In this document: positions 1 through 9,900 of the stretch, in pieces | How the letters are laid out: each line of letters opens with the position of its first letter | How positions within the stretch are numbered: position 1 is the stretch's first letter | From: an uncultured Azospirillum sp. | GTDB taxonomy: Bacteria; Pseudomonadota; Alphaproteobacteria; RF32; CAG-239 | Length of the DNA: 29,429 nucleotides | Assembly: GCA_900542055.1 (NCBI GenBank) | Contig: UQMA01000018.1 | Location: 1-29,429 of the forward strand | Direction of reading: 5' to 3' | Position numbers and translations under genes: made by a program | Notes under the pieces: model-generated | Told to the model about the DNA's origin: nothing | Databases searched by the model: none | The model's input: only the letters and a program-made list of their open reading frames with translations

Positions 1-23
1 CCCTTTCTTGCCGTTACTCAACT

Positions 24-128
24 TGTTACAATTAATTGTACATTTAAATGTAACAGTTTTTTTCCTCGGAAAAGCGCTATTTTTGGTATTGCATTTTGTT
101 ACATTTAAATGTACGTTTAAATGTAACA
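24..128. promoter_or_regulatory. Twin 32-bp palindromic operator-like sites
   Basis: Two 32-bp sites at 24-55 and 97-128 agree at 29 of 32 bases. Each begins TGTTACA and ends TGTAACA. Each consists of two 14-bp palindromes overlapping by 2 bp: 27-40 and 39-52 in the first site, 100-113 and 112-125 in the second. Palindrome centres are 12, 61 and 12 bp apart, and the two sites repeat at 73 bp, close to seven helical turns. Two of the three differences between the sites are compensatory, so the dyad is kept. This is the form expected of operators for a dimeric repressor that binds cooperatively. The regulated gene is probably to the left of the window, because the terminator at 129-166 closes the region on the right. 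The regulator is not identifiable. Confidence 0.65.
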
Positions 129-166
129 AAAAACGCCGCAAAAACCTTTGTTTTTACGGCGTTTTT
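129..166. terminator. Bidirectional terminator after pepF
   Basis: A hairpin with arms 129-145 and 150-166 has one C/A mismatch and a four-base loop. A-tracts and T-tracts flank it on both sides, so it can terminate on either strand. It lies 21 bp beyond the pepF stop on the minus strand. Confidence 0.85.
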
Positions 167-187
167 CTTAATTAATATTTATTAACA

Positions 188-1972
188 TCACAATTTTAAT
201 TTTTTATCCAAACGTTCAAGTTCATCTATATAATGACTTATCAAACTCAGACCTTTGTTCCAAAAATTAGAATTTTCCGGATTCAAACCAAAGGGCGACA
301 ACAATTTTTTATAATCGGTAATTGCTGTTTTGGAGAGCATTTCCATATATTTATCAGGAAAACCTTTAACTGTGTCCTCTTGCGATACCTGATACAAAGA
401 ATTAACCAGACAATCAGCAAAAGAATAAGCATAAACATAAAACGGCAAAAAGAAGAAGTGCCCTACTTGCGACCAAATATAGGCGCTGTCTTCTCCAACC
501 TCTACATAATCGCCAAGACTTGCACGCATTTCTTCCTGCCAAATCTGATTGAGCCTTTCCGTGCTTAGTTCCCCGCTGCGGCGTTCATTATGAGCACGGG
601 TTTCAAAAAAGTGAAAGGCAATCTGGCGAATAGCTGTATTAATCATATCACTGACTTTTGAGGCTATAAGCGCCAATTTTTCTTCATTATCCGGCAATTT
701 TGAAACCATACTCTGAAATGTTATCATCTCGCCGAAAACCGAAGCCACTTCTTCAGTCGTCATACGAGAATATTCATTCAATTCACCGTTTTTAACTCTG
801 GTTTGATGGTGGCAGCCATGTCCCAACTCGTGAGCTAAGGTTAATACATCATTGCGCTTGCCAACAAAATTTAACATCAAGTATGGGTGAGCATCAGCGC
901 TGACCGGCGCACAAAAAGCGCCGCTGCGCTTGCCATCGCGAGGAGGAACATCAATCCAGTTATGAGAGAAAAAGTCTTTGGCTATATTATAAAGTTTCGG
1001 TGAAAAACCATTATAGGCATCAAGAACGGTTTTTACAGCCTCTTCCCAACTAAAATTGCAGTCTTGACTGAACGGCAGCGGCGCATTTCTATCCCAATAC
1101 GAAATTTTATCCATTTTCAGCCATTTGGCTTTTAATTTATAAAAACGGTGGGCAATAGCAGCATAATTTGAGCGCACGCTTTCCGCCAAAGCATTAACAA
1201 TTTCATCACTGACATTTTCAGACAAATTGCGCGAAGAAACAGGAGTTTTAAAACCTCTCTTTTCATCTTCTATCGCTTTGTCTTTTATCACCATATTGTA
1301 TATAAACGTAAACAATTCGGCATTTTCGCATGCAACACGATTAATTTCTTTTCCGGCGGCATGCCGTAAAGAAGCATCACTATCCAACAACAATTTTGAA
1401 ATTTCCGCATCATTATATTGTTTGCCGTTAACCGTATAAATCAAACGGGAAGATGTTTCTTCATACAAACGCACCCATGCGCTTGATGAAGTCAGCGACT
1501 TTTCAAGCAACACCTCTTCAACAGGTTCAGACAGCTCATATTTTTTAAAGCGGCGAACTCTTTCCAACCATGGGCGATAAAAAGAAGAATCTTTATCTTT
1601 CAACCAAACATTTATTTTTTCTTGCGGCAACGAATTGATTTCTAAGCTCAAAAACACCAAAGGCTTGCTGTAATCAGTCAATTTTTCATTAACGCTCTGA
1701 TAAAAAGCGACAGCCGGCTGGTTTTTCATCTGCGTTACCATATTCAAATAAGCAAAACCGCCTACTCGGCTGGCAAGAGAAGAATTTTTTTCATACTTTT
1801 TCAGCATTTTTGCAAATTCGGTTCCGCTCAGCTCTTCCAAATGTCCTTTATATTTGCGGGCAAAAGCTTTGCAAAATTTGCGGTATTTTTCCAAATCGGC
1901 TTCAATTTTAGGATCATCAATGCTCTGATATAAATCTGTTAAATCCCATGCCGGCAGTTGTTCAGTTTTCAT
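188..1972 (-). CDS. pepF: Oligoendopeptidase F (M3 metallopeptidase)
   Basis: Cytoplasmic zinc endopeptidase of the M3B (PepF/pz-peptidase) family, which cuts short peptides. The protein has 594 residues, normal for the family. The zinc site HELGH is at residues 381-385, with the third ligand in a TTEEVAS segment (E407/E408). The N-terminal helical part is typical of PepF, and no signal peptide is present. The start codon lies inside the last codons of the upstream 142-residue gene (11-bp overlap), so translation is probably coupled. It is the last gene of the unit glmU-like/unknown/pepF and is followed by a strong terminator. The family assignment is firm; the physiological substrate is unknown. 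Confidence 0.95.
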   Translation of the reverse strand: MKTEQLPAWDLTDLYQSIDDPKIEADLEKYRKFCKAFARKYKGHLEELSGTEFAKMLKKYEKNSSLASRVGGFAYLNMVTQMKNQPAVAFYQSVNEKLTDYSKPLVFLSLEINSLPQEKINVWLKDKDSSFYRPWLERVRRFKKYELSEPVEEVLLEKSLTSSSAWVRLYEETSSRLIYTVNGKQYNDAEISKLLLDSDASLRHAAGKEINRVACENAELFTFIYNMVIKDKAIEDEKRGFKTPVSSRNLSENVSDEIVNALAESVRSNYAAIAHRFYKLKAKWLKMDKISYWDRNAPLPFSQDCNFSWEEAVKTVLDAYNGFSPKLYNIAKDFFSHNWIDVPPRDGKRSGAFCAPVSADAHPYLMLNFVGKRNDVLTLAHELGHGCHHQTRVKNGELNEYSRMTTEEVASVFGEMITFQSMVSKLPDNEEKLALIASKVSDMINTAIRQIAFHFFETRAHNERRSGELSTERLNQIWQEEMRASLGDYVEVGEDSAYIWSQVGHFFFLPFYVYAYSFADCLVNSLYQVSQEDTVKGFPDKYMEMLSKTAITDYKKLLSPFGLNPENSNFWNKGLSLISHYIDELERLDKKLKL

Positions 1973-2390
1973 TTTTCATATTCTCCAATTCTTCGTTTTT
2001 ATTTTTCAATTCAAGCATTTGTTTTGCAATATCGGGATTGCTTTCATAATATTCGTCAAGACCTTCGTCCGGTTCATCCTGCGGATATTCGGGAATATAC
2101 AAATAATTGCTCCAAGGGCGGTCTTGTTCGCCTGACACCCAATTTTTAAGACCTTGCCCTATAACTGCAGTATCGCAAAAAGTATTCGCGGTTACAGCTT
2201 TTAATACGCAAAAATTATCTCCGGCACAATCCGAAACCTGTTTTGACATTGTTTCCGTGCAAGGAGCAAATCCCCTGTTTAGTAAATCATGGTGAGGAGC
2301 TATCAAAACAATGAAAAACTGCACTAAAAACAAACAAAATACCGCAGAAATCAAAAGTCCAAACCAATGCTGTCTGATAAAATTTAGCAT
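1962..2390 (-). CDS. Membrane-anchored hypothetical protein, 142 aa
   Basis: I do not recognise this family. The N-terminus has one hydrophobic segment (about residues 9-31) preceded by basic residues, which suggests an anchored protein with most of its length in the periplasm. The soluble part has four cysteines (C44, C55, C61, C72), spaced as if for two disulfides. It then has an acidic, Pro/Tyr-rich stretch (about 95-120) and a short charged, Glu/Lys/Asn-rich helix at the C-terminus that could form a coiled coil. Its ATG abuts the stop of the upstream uridyltransferase with no gap, and its end overlaps pepF by 11 bp. It is therefore surely co-transcribed and probably translationally coupled. 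No function can be assigned. Confidence 0.75.
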   Translation of the reverse strand: MLNFIRQHWFGLLISAVFCLFLVQFFIVLIAPHHDLLNRGFAPCTETMSKQVSDCAGDNFCVLKAVTANTFCDTAVIGQGLKNWVSGEQDRPWSNYLYIPEYPQDEPDEGLDEYYESNPDIAKQMLELKNKNEELENMKNEN

Positions 2391-3128
2391 TTATTTATGT
2401 TCCAGTCTTTTCTTCAAAAAGCTCTCCAACAAAGCCAATTCTTCACGAGTGTTTGCACCGGCAACTTCTTCTGCCGAACATTCTTCAACCGCGCACTTCA
2501 ATCCCATTGAGCGGGCAATGGCAATAGCATCTGTAAGATAATATTCTCCTGCCGCATTTTCATTGCCGATTTTTGATAAAATTTCAAACATAACTCTACC
2601 ATCGAAACACATAATACCAGAGTTGCACAGCTTGATTGCTTTTTCTTCGTCTGTTGCGTCCTTAAACTCAACAATTTTCACCAACTCGCCGTTTTCGATT
2701 TTCAAACGCCCATAACGAGCCGCGTCATCTGGTGTAAATCCGAGAACCACAATGGAATAACCTTCGTGACGCTTTGCAATCATGGATTTATACGTTTCAA
2801 TAGTTGTAATCGGATTATCTCCGAAAATAACCAAAACATCACCATCAAAGTCTTTTAGTTCATCGCGGGCAGACAAAACGGCGTTTCCGGTTCCCAATTG
2901 ATGCTGCTGAACACAGGTTTTGTGAGGAGCAACTTCTTTTTTTACCAAATCGCCGTCAGGAGAAATCACTGTAATGATTTTATCGGCTTTCATCTCTTCC
3001 ATTGTGTCAATAATATGGCGAATCATCGGCTTTCCGCATAAAGGCATCATAACTTTAGGCAAATCAGACTGCATGCGGGTTCCTTTTCCAGCGCCGAGCA
3101 CAACTGCTGCCACTTTAGAATTAATCAT
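2391..3128 (-). CDS. GlmU-like UDP-GlcNAc pyrophosphorylase domain only
   Basis: Nucleotidyltransferase matching the N-terminal half of GlmU, which joins GlcNAc-1-phosphate and UTP to make UDP-GlcNAc for peptidoglycan and lipid A. The signature LGAGKGTRM (11-19) with K25, the QLGTG loop (77-81), GD at 103-104, YGR (139-141), E154, N169, EYYLTD (195-200) and N226 follow E. coli GlmU numbering almost exactly. The protein ends at residue 245. The left-handed beta-helix acetyltransferase domain is absent, although that domain makes up nearly half of normal GlmU. An in-frame TTG at 3131 is possible, but the GAAAGGA ribosome site is 7 bases from the ATG at 3128 and only 4 from the TTG, so I chose the ATG. 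First gene of the pepF unit. It could instead be a relative acting on another sugar phosphate. Confidence 0.85.
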   Translation of the reverse strand: MINSKVAAVVLGAGKGTRMQSDLPKVMMPLCGKPMIRHIIDTMEEMKADKIITVISPDGDLVKKEVAPHKTCVQQHQLGTGNAVLSARDELKDFDGDVLVIFGDNPITTIETYKSMIAKRHEGYSIVVLGFTPDDAARYGRLKIENGELVKIVEFKDATDEEKAIKLCNSGIMCFDGRVMFEILSKIGNENAAGEYYLTDAIAIARSMGLKCAVEECSAEEVAGANTREELALLESFLKKRLEHK

Positions 3129-3211
3129 CAAAATATCCTTTCTAACATTTTTTTAATAACTAGATTGTATATTAGCAAATATATCTTATTTGTTAACAAA
3201 GGCGGTATTTT

Positions 3212-5323
3212 ATGAAAAAACTTTTTTTTGCAATATATTTCATCGGTATTTTTGCCTATATAATGCCGGTTTTGGCAGGAACCAGAGAAGTTGGCAACCC
3301 CATTGAATTTGAAAAAATAAAGTCTAATTCAAACCGTCCGACAAAACGTGTGATAAACGATGAAATTCCGACCACCGCCGATGAATTTGCCGATTATATC
3401 CGCGAACGAGCTGAAAAAGCTGTCAAAATGCCTCAGAGCGTTATCGAACAAAACTCAGGCATGAGCATTATTCACAGCGGCGACTATTTATCACAACAAG
3501 CTCAGGAAAATAAATCGACCTTTCAAAAAATTTATGAAGAAGCCTTAAATAAAGTAAGCTTGGACGATAACCGTCAACCTGCAGATATTTTGCCTTCAAA
3601 CCCTATGCCTTCCGATGCCAAACTAAGATCTGAACTTGCTTTGCAGCAAGCGCAGCCGCAACCCGATACTTTTGATTTTGATATTATCAATGTCGAATTG
3701 CCTAACGGCGAAACCATAACCGCACCGGCAAAAGAGCACATTCCCTATTTGTCAAGCCGAATTGATATTTTGCCCAATGGTTTGGTCAGAGTGCGTGAAA
3801 CGGTTACTGTTATTGCAAACGGAGAAAAACTACGCTACGGTCTATCAAAAGCCTTGCCTAAATTTTCAATTTCGCGCGAAGGCGTAAAAAACAGCACTAT
3901 TCCCTATTTGAACAATGTTAAAATAAACGGCGTGGATATTGATTATACTTTAAAAGATCAATTTGACCGTTTTCTTATAACCCCCAAAAAACAATTTCCG
4001 CTGCAGCCCGGAATCTACACTTATGTATTTGACTACATGCTGGATAGAAAACTTTGGTATTATGATGAATTCAATGAATTTTACTGGGATGTTACCGGCA
4101 GTTTTTGGAATTTGGCAATTACAAAAGCCATCGCCACTGTAAGACTGCCTGTTAATGTGAAATCACTCGGACAAACTCTGATGTTGGGATATTTACCAGA
4201 TGGAATCAGCGAAGAAAATACTGTTATGACAATTAACAAACAAACAAATTCTCTCGGCTTTACCGCTTTGCGTCCATTGTTTGCCGGCGAAGGCATGCAT
4301 ATGTTGGTACGCATTCCTAAAACTGGATTTATTGATCCTGATTTTAATGTAAAATTCAAATGGTTTATGGAAGACTACGGTGATATTTTATTTGCCGCAC
4401 TTGGTTTGCTGGTTATTTTAGCCGCTTATTTTATTTCGTGGAAAAACATCGACCATTCTGCTGCCGACAATGCAAAAATAAAATTTCAGCGCACCCCCGC
4501 TTTGTATCGTATGTTAGCCAAAGGAGTCTTTGACAAAACTTCGTTCGGCGCCTTTTTGTTAGATATGTACAAACGAGGAATTATCGATATTCAAAAAGAA
4601 GATAAAAACATCAAACTTATAAAGAAAACCGATAGTTTAAGCCATTTATCATCGCTTAACCGCAAAGCCGTTCATCAAATTTTTAACGGCAAAAGCTCTG
4701 AGTTGGTTCTTAATGCAGGAAATGCTTTAAAACTGAAAAGAGCATATAAACTAATAGAAAAAGACACTTATAAATCATTAAAATGGCTTTTGCTAAAACT
4801 AAATTCAGGTTATGTTTTATTCAGCTGTTTAATGGTATTAATCAGTGAATTGGCAATGGTTTATATGAATGTTGATATGTGGTCTTCTTTTGGAGTTTTA
4901 GTTGCCGCAACTATCACTATTGCTTTCTATTGGGCTATTTTTCATTTGAAAGCCAAAAATAAAATTTTGCGAATTACTTTACGTGTTTTTGCATTGATTT
5001 TAATCGGCATTGCCGTTTTATTAATGACAATCCATATCCACTTTGTTTCAGCAATACTTATTGTTGCGATGATATGCACTATTTTTACATACAGCAAGCT
5101 GTTTGCCAAACGTGAGGGGTTAATCCGTCACAATATCAACGAAGCAAAAAATCTGGGAGAAACGCTGGTTAACGATGCGGAAAAAATCATACTCGGACAC
5201 CGTTTTGCTCAAAATCAGGCAACAATTTATGCGCTGGATGCGGCACGCTTTTACCCTAAATCAGCGCAAACGGCAACAGTTTATAAACTTGACATAATTC
5301 CCGAAGTTATAAGTTTTCTTTAG
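3212..5323 (+). CDS. DUF2207 family membrane protein
   Basis: A predicted inner-membrane protein of 703 residues. The signal peptide is residues 1-22, and a low-complexity polar linker runs to about 180. The DUF2207 beta-rich extracytoplasmic domain (about 185-385) follows. A membrane helix at about 390-410 leads into a basic cytoplasmic region, and then three or four further helices lie between about 530 and 630. The order of signal peptide, DUF2207, helix and C-terminal helices matches the YciQ-like family, whose biochemical role is not established. The ribosome site AAAGG lies 9 bases before the ATG. The gene is divergent from the glmU-like gene (83 bp apart), and its last 17 bp overlap the end of the convergent minus-strand gene. 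Confidence 0.85.
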   Translation: MKKLFFAIYFIGIFAYIMPVLAGTREVGNPIEFEKIKSNSNRPTKRVINDEIPTTADEFADYIRERAEKAVKMPQSVIEQNSGMSIIHSGDYLSQQAQENKSTFQKIYEEALNKVSLDDNRQPADILPSNPMPSDAKLRSELALQQAQPQPDTFDFDIINVELPNGETITAPAKEHIPYLSSRIDILPNGLVRVRETVTVIANGEKLRYGLSKALPKFSISREGVKNSTIPYLNNVKINGVDIDYTLKDQFDRFLITPKKQFPLQPGIYTYVFDYMLDRKLWYYDEFNEFYWDVTGSFWNLAITKAIATVRLPVNVKSLGQTLMLGYLPDGISEENTVMTINKQTNSLGFTALRPLFAGEGMHMLVRIPKTGFIDPDFNVKFKWFMEDYGDILFAALGLLVILAAYFISWKNIDHSAADNAKIKFQRTPALYRMLAKGVFDKTSFGAFLLDMYKRGIIDIQKEDKNIKLIKKTDSLSHLSSLNRKAVHQIFNGKSSELVLNAGNALKLKRAYKLIEKDTYKSLKWLLLKLNSGYVLFSCLMVLISELAMVYMNVDMWSSFGVLVAATITIAFYWAIFHLKAKNKILRITLRVFALILIGIAVLLMTIHIHFVSAILIVAMICTIFTYSKLFAKREGLIRHNINEAKNLGETLVNDAEKIILGHRFAQNQATIYALDAARFYPKSAQTATVYKLDIIPEVISFL

Positions 5324-6074
5324 AATATAAAAAAGAGCTTACTTCCGTCAAAAAAACTGTTTGACTGCAAACATCAAAAAAGAAAATTGCAATACCTGCA
5401 AGCAAAAGAGCTGTCATTTCGAATATATTATGTTCGGAAGACATAAAAATTGTTGTTAAAAGAGAGGTAAAGATAAGCAAAATCAAAATCAAAGCACTGC
5501 TGCCGGCAAAAATTTTCCAGCGGCATCCAGCCCCTATTTTCCATATTTTGCCAACAGTTACATTTTGCTGTAAAACAGAAGAAGGCAGCCATGGTAAAAA
5601 ATTTATGAGCACAAAAAATGTCGCACAGAAAACGAGTGCAATCATTGTCAACATAATCATTGCAATTTCCAAACGAGGCATTTTCTGAAAAATCATAACA
5701 ACTCCGGCAGCGGAAAAAAACAGTGATGTCCCGAAAAACAACCAAAAAAACAAAAGCCGTAAAGCATATTTTATTTCAGTTATTTTAAAAGCGAGTTTCA
5801 CATCTTTAAAATTTTTTTGAAAACATCCGCGGCATATAAAAACAGCCACCATCGCATAAATAGTCAGCAAAATAAGTATATAAAGCAACAGCAATACAAA
5901 ACTTAAATTGACAGGTAATATTGTCGAAAGGCATAAAAACAACGCACTACTGACAAAAATTGCCACAGCAACACCCCACAATCTTTTGCCTAAAGCGCAA
6001 AAATTTTTTGGCAAAAAAAGCAAACTTTTTATAAAAAAGCGGAAAAATAGCAGATTAGCTGTTTTCTGAACCAT
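5307..6074 (-). CDS. Polytopic membrane protein, unknown
   Basis: An unrecognised, very hydrophobic protein of 255 residues with about six membrane helices. It has Lys/Arg-rich, Phe-rich ends and no enzymatic motif that I can see. The reading frame can be extended to a TTG at 6086. The ATG at 6074 is the more likely start, and either choice overlaps the end of the preceding gene, so translation is probably coupled. The last 17 bp overlap the convergent DUF2207 gene. It shares general character (length, helix density) with the preceding 294-residue protein, so the two could be a pair of interacting subunits. That is inference from position only. Confidence 0.7.
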   Translation of the reverse strand: MVQKTANLLFFRFFIKSLLFLPKNFCALGKRLWGVAVAIFVSSALFLCLSTILPVNLSFVLLLLYILILLTIYAMVAVFICRGCFQKNFKDVKLAFKITEIKYALRLLFFWLFFGTSLFFSAAGVVMIFQKMPRLEIAMIMLTMIALVFCATFFVLINFLPWLPSSVLQQNVTVGKIWKIGAGCRWKIFAGSSALILILLIFTSLLTTIFMSSEHNIFEMTALLLAGIAIFFFDVCSQTVFLTEVSSFLYSKENL

Positions 6075-6939
6075 TATCACTACCAAACAACTCTTTTTGT
6101 TGAGCTATTGAATAATTCATAAATATAACCATAACGGCAAGCAAAACAACATCATAGATAACTTCTCCAATAATTCCTAACCAAAACAGATTATATGGAA
6201 CAATTTTGTTGGCAAAAATTGTGAAATAAAGCATAAACAAAGCATTGAAAAGTATAACAATGGTAAATGAAATCAACAATTTCAAGCCATTATCTTCCGT
6301 TAAGTTATACATTTTTTTAAATGATGGAATTTTCTGTCCTTCGGCAACAAAAGCAGGAACACAATAAAAACGGATCATCACAAACGGCAGCCAAAATCCG
6401 CAAGACACAATCGCAAAGTATAAACTTTCGATTATCCAATCAGGATTAGGCTCACGATAAATTAAAGCCACAAAGGAAATCAAAGGCAAAATATTAATTA
6501 TGCCGATGACCAGAAAAACAGCGAATAATTTCCAATCTTGAGCATTGATAATTAACATATCTTTGACGGAAACAAGCTCTTTTTTAACTGCCGCCCTGTA
6601 CCATGATTTGAGGAAGACAACAATTAAAAGCAAACGCAACAAGGCAAATGCGAAATAAAGAGCTTGGTTGGGCTGGGTGCATTTAAAAACTTCATTGTCA
6701 ATCATTCCGGTCAGTCCGCAAATCAAACTGTTGTGAGTTGAAAAGGACAAGACAGCCATAATCGGAGCAAAAACAGCAGCCATTGTAAAAAAAGGTTTCC
6801 AATTACGAATAAGGATACTGAAAGGCAAACTGGATAAGTTGTTCAATGACATCTTATTTTTTTGAGTTTTTTCCATTGAAACCTCAGTTTTGGCATTTTC
6901 TATTTTTTCAACCCAACGGAATAACTTTTCTTTCATCAT
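6055..6939 (-). CDS. Polytopic membrane protein, unknown
   Basis: An unrecognised inner-membrane protein of 294 residues. A charged cytoplasmic N-terminus of about 45 residues is followed by about six helices, with the C-terminus polar. A conserved-looking loop with a Lys/Tyr/Asn-rich segment lies near residue 215. The ATG follows the dnaE stop directly, and the ribosome site AAGGAA lies inside the dnaE C-terminus. Translation therefore depends on read-through from dnaE. A second ATG is immediately adjacent. The 3' end overlaps the next membrane protein gene. Function unknown; the link to dnaE is transcriptional and need not be functional. Confidence 0.75.
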   Translation of the reverse strand: MMKEKLFRWVEKIENAKTEVSMEKTQKNKMSLNNLSSLPFSILIRNWKPFFTMAAVFAPIMAVLSFSTHNSLICGLTGMIDNEVFKCTQPNQALYFAFALLRLLLIVVFLKSWYRAAVKKELVSVKDMLIINAQDWKLFAVFLVIGIINILPLISFVALIYREPNPDWIIESLYFAIVSCGFWLPFVMIRFYCVPAFVAEGQKIPSFKKMYNLTEDNGLKLLISFTIVILFNALFMLYFTIFANKIVPYNLFWLGIIGEVIYDVVLLAVMVIFMNYSIAQQKELFGSDNGSENS

Positions 6940-9900
6940 TTAAATTTCCTTTACTGTCGATACGCCGTGCACTGCTTTTATTTTGCTTAGAAAATCATCA
7001 TCAGCAAAAGCAAAGCCGCCCGGCAGCTCAATTCTGATGTCCCATTCATTAATTTCCGGTTTTATATAAACCTTATTTGGACCGTTGCGATCATGTTGCA
7101 AAATATCACGCAGCGGTTTAACGGCCATCTGATTGTTGATATATATTATAATACCATTTGAAACATCTGCAATAGCTTTATCCAAAGTTTCAACATTGCT
7201 GATCATAACCCGAGGATTTGCATCTTCAGCTTGTTTTTCTATTGTAACGCTGACCAAAAGCGGCAATCCGGAATTTATTTTTTCCTCACTGCGATTTAAG
7301 GTTTCCGAAAACAGCAGACCTTCAAAAGCTCCCGAACTATCAGACAGTCCCAAAAATGCAAAACGATTTCCTTTTTGTGAAACGCGCTTTTGAAAAGAAT
7401 TTACACAGCCTGCCAATTTTGCTCGCAAGGTATCTCCAACCTGTAATCCGCGGAAAATTTCGCTGCAGCTTTTCACACCCAATTTTTCCATACCTTCACG
7501 ATAGCTGTCTAAAGGGTGAGCTGACAAATAAAAACCTATCGCTTCAGCTTCTAATTTCAAACGTTCCAATTCCGGCCAATCAGGTGCGTCTTTTAATTTA
7601 ACTTGCGCCGTAATTTCTTCAGTGCCGAACAGCGATGCCTGACTGCTGGTTTTCAACTCGCAACTCGAGTTAATATGCTGTATTATATTGTCTATATTCA
7701 CAAACAGCTTGCCGCGATTTTTATCCAGACCGTCAAAAGCTCCGGCTTTTACCAATTGTTCAAGTTGTTTTCGGTTGATTTGCTTGATGTCCATACGATG
7801 AATAAAATCGGAAATATCTTTAAATTTTCCATGTGCTTCCCTTTCGGAAACCAACGCGCGCATATTGGCTTCGCCGACACCTTTCACCGCTGCCAGAGCA
7901 TAAAGAATTTTGTTGTCTTTAACACTGAATTCATAACTCGAATTATTAACATCAGGAGGCAAAACCTTTATCCCCATGCGCTTGCACTCGTCTTTAAAAA
8001 ACAGCAGCTTGTCCGTATTGATAATATCCATGGTCATCGTAGCGCTCATAAATTCGACCGGATAATGCGCTTTGAGATATGCCGTTTGGTATGAAATCAA
8101 AGAATAAGCCGCGGCATGGGATTTATTAAAACCATAAGAAGCAAATTTTTCCATTTGGTCAAAAATACTGGTGGCGGTGTCGCGTTCTATACCGTTGGCA
8201 ACAGCTCCGTCTGTAAAAATAACACGGTGCTTGACCATTTCTTCTTTAATTTTTTTGCCCATTGCCTTACGTAATTTATCAGCGCCGCCCAACGTATAGC
8301 CGGCAAGTTCTTGGGCAATCTTCATAACCTGTTCCTGATAAATCATAATTCCGTATGTATTTTTCAGAATCGGTTCCAATTTAGGATGGAGATATGTAAT
8401 TTCTTCTTCACCGTGCTTGCGCCGAATATAGCTCGGAATATTATCCATAGGTCCGGGGCGATAAAGGGATACAATAGCGATTAAATCTTCAAAGCGGTCG
8501 GGTTTTATTTGCTTGTGAACATCTTTCATACCGGCAGATTCAAATTGGAATACTCCGGCGGTATCTCCGCGCTGCAGCAATTCATAAGTTTCTTTATCGT
8601 CAAGCGGAATTTGTCCTATATCAAGATCTACGCCATGATTGAGTTTGATAAGATCTACCGCCTTTTTAATGGTGGTCAATGTTTTCAACCCCAAAAAGTC
8701 AAACTTAATCAAGCCGGTCTCCTCAATATATTTCATATCATATTGCGTAACCGGCATATCGGCTTTAGGATCTTTATAAAGAGGAACCAGCAAATCGAGC
8801 GGACGGTCACCGATAACAACACCGGCGGCGTGCATACCCGTGTTTCGATATAGTCCCTCTAATTTCATTGCTATTTCAAACAATTTATTAATTTGAGGAT
8901 CGCTTTTTCGCATTTCTTCAAGTTCAGGAACCTGCTCAAGCGCTTCCTGCAAACTCGGCTGTTTTCCCTGAACAGGCGGCGGTATCATTTTACTGATACG
9001 GTCAGCCTGCGAATAAGGCATTTGCAAAACACGTGCAACATCGCGGATTACCGCTTTTGATTGCAGTTTACCATATGTAATAATCTGCGCAACATGGTCT
9101 ATTCCATATTTTTGTTGCACATATTCAATAGTTTTATAACGATTTTCCTGACAAAAATCGACGTCGAAATCCGGCATATTGATACGTTCAGGATTCAAAA
9201 AACGCTCAAAGAGTAAATCAAGTTTTAAAGGATCAAGTTCAGTAATATATAAAGACCAAGCAACAATTGAACCGGCACCCGAACCACGCCCCGGTCCCAC
9301 CGGAACACCATGTCCTTTTGACCAGCGAATAAAATCGGACACGATTAAAAAGTATCCGGCAAAGCCCATTTTTTCAATAACGCTCAGTTCATATTCCAAT
9401 CTTGCGTAATAGCGTTTATCTATGTCTTCCTTTTGCTCAGCCGTCATTCCCTCAAAATATACTTTGGCTTGCATACGCTGCGCCAATCCGCTATAAGCTT
9501 GCTCGCGTATATATTCATTTTGGGTTTTGCCTTCGGGACATTCAAAAATAGGCAGCAGCGGCGCCACAAATTCCAATAAAAAATTGCACCGTTTAGCAAT
9601 CTGCACCGTATTTGCCAATGCTTCAGGCAAATCCGCAAACAGCTCAACCATTTCGGCTTCAGTCTTCAAACGTTGGTTCGGAGAATAATGCGGCCGGTTT
9701 TCATTAGAAACATATTCTCCCGAAGCTATGCAAACCAATGCGTCATGCGCTTCATACATCTCAGCATCAAAGAAAAAAGCCTCATTGGTCGCAACCAGCG
9801 GAATATTATATTTATATGCCCAATCCAAAAAATAAGGTTCGGTTTTTGCTTCTTTTTCAAGGCCGATACGAGAAATTTCCATATAAAGCCTGTTGCCGAA

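Noticed and set aside
24..128. CtrA or parS sites in the palindromic repeats
   Set aside because: TTAA pairs are separated by 8 bases, not the 7 of CtrA sites, and the dyads do not resemble the parS core.
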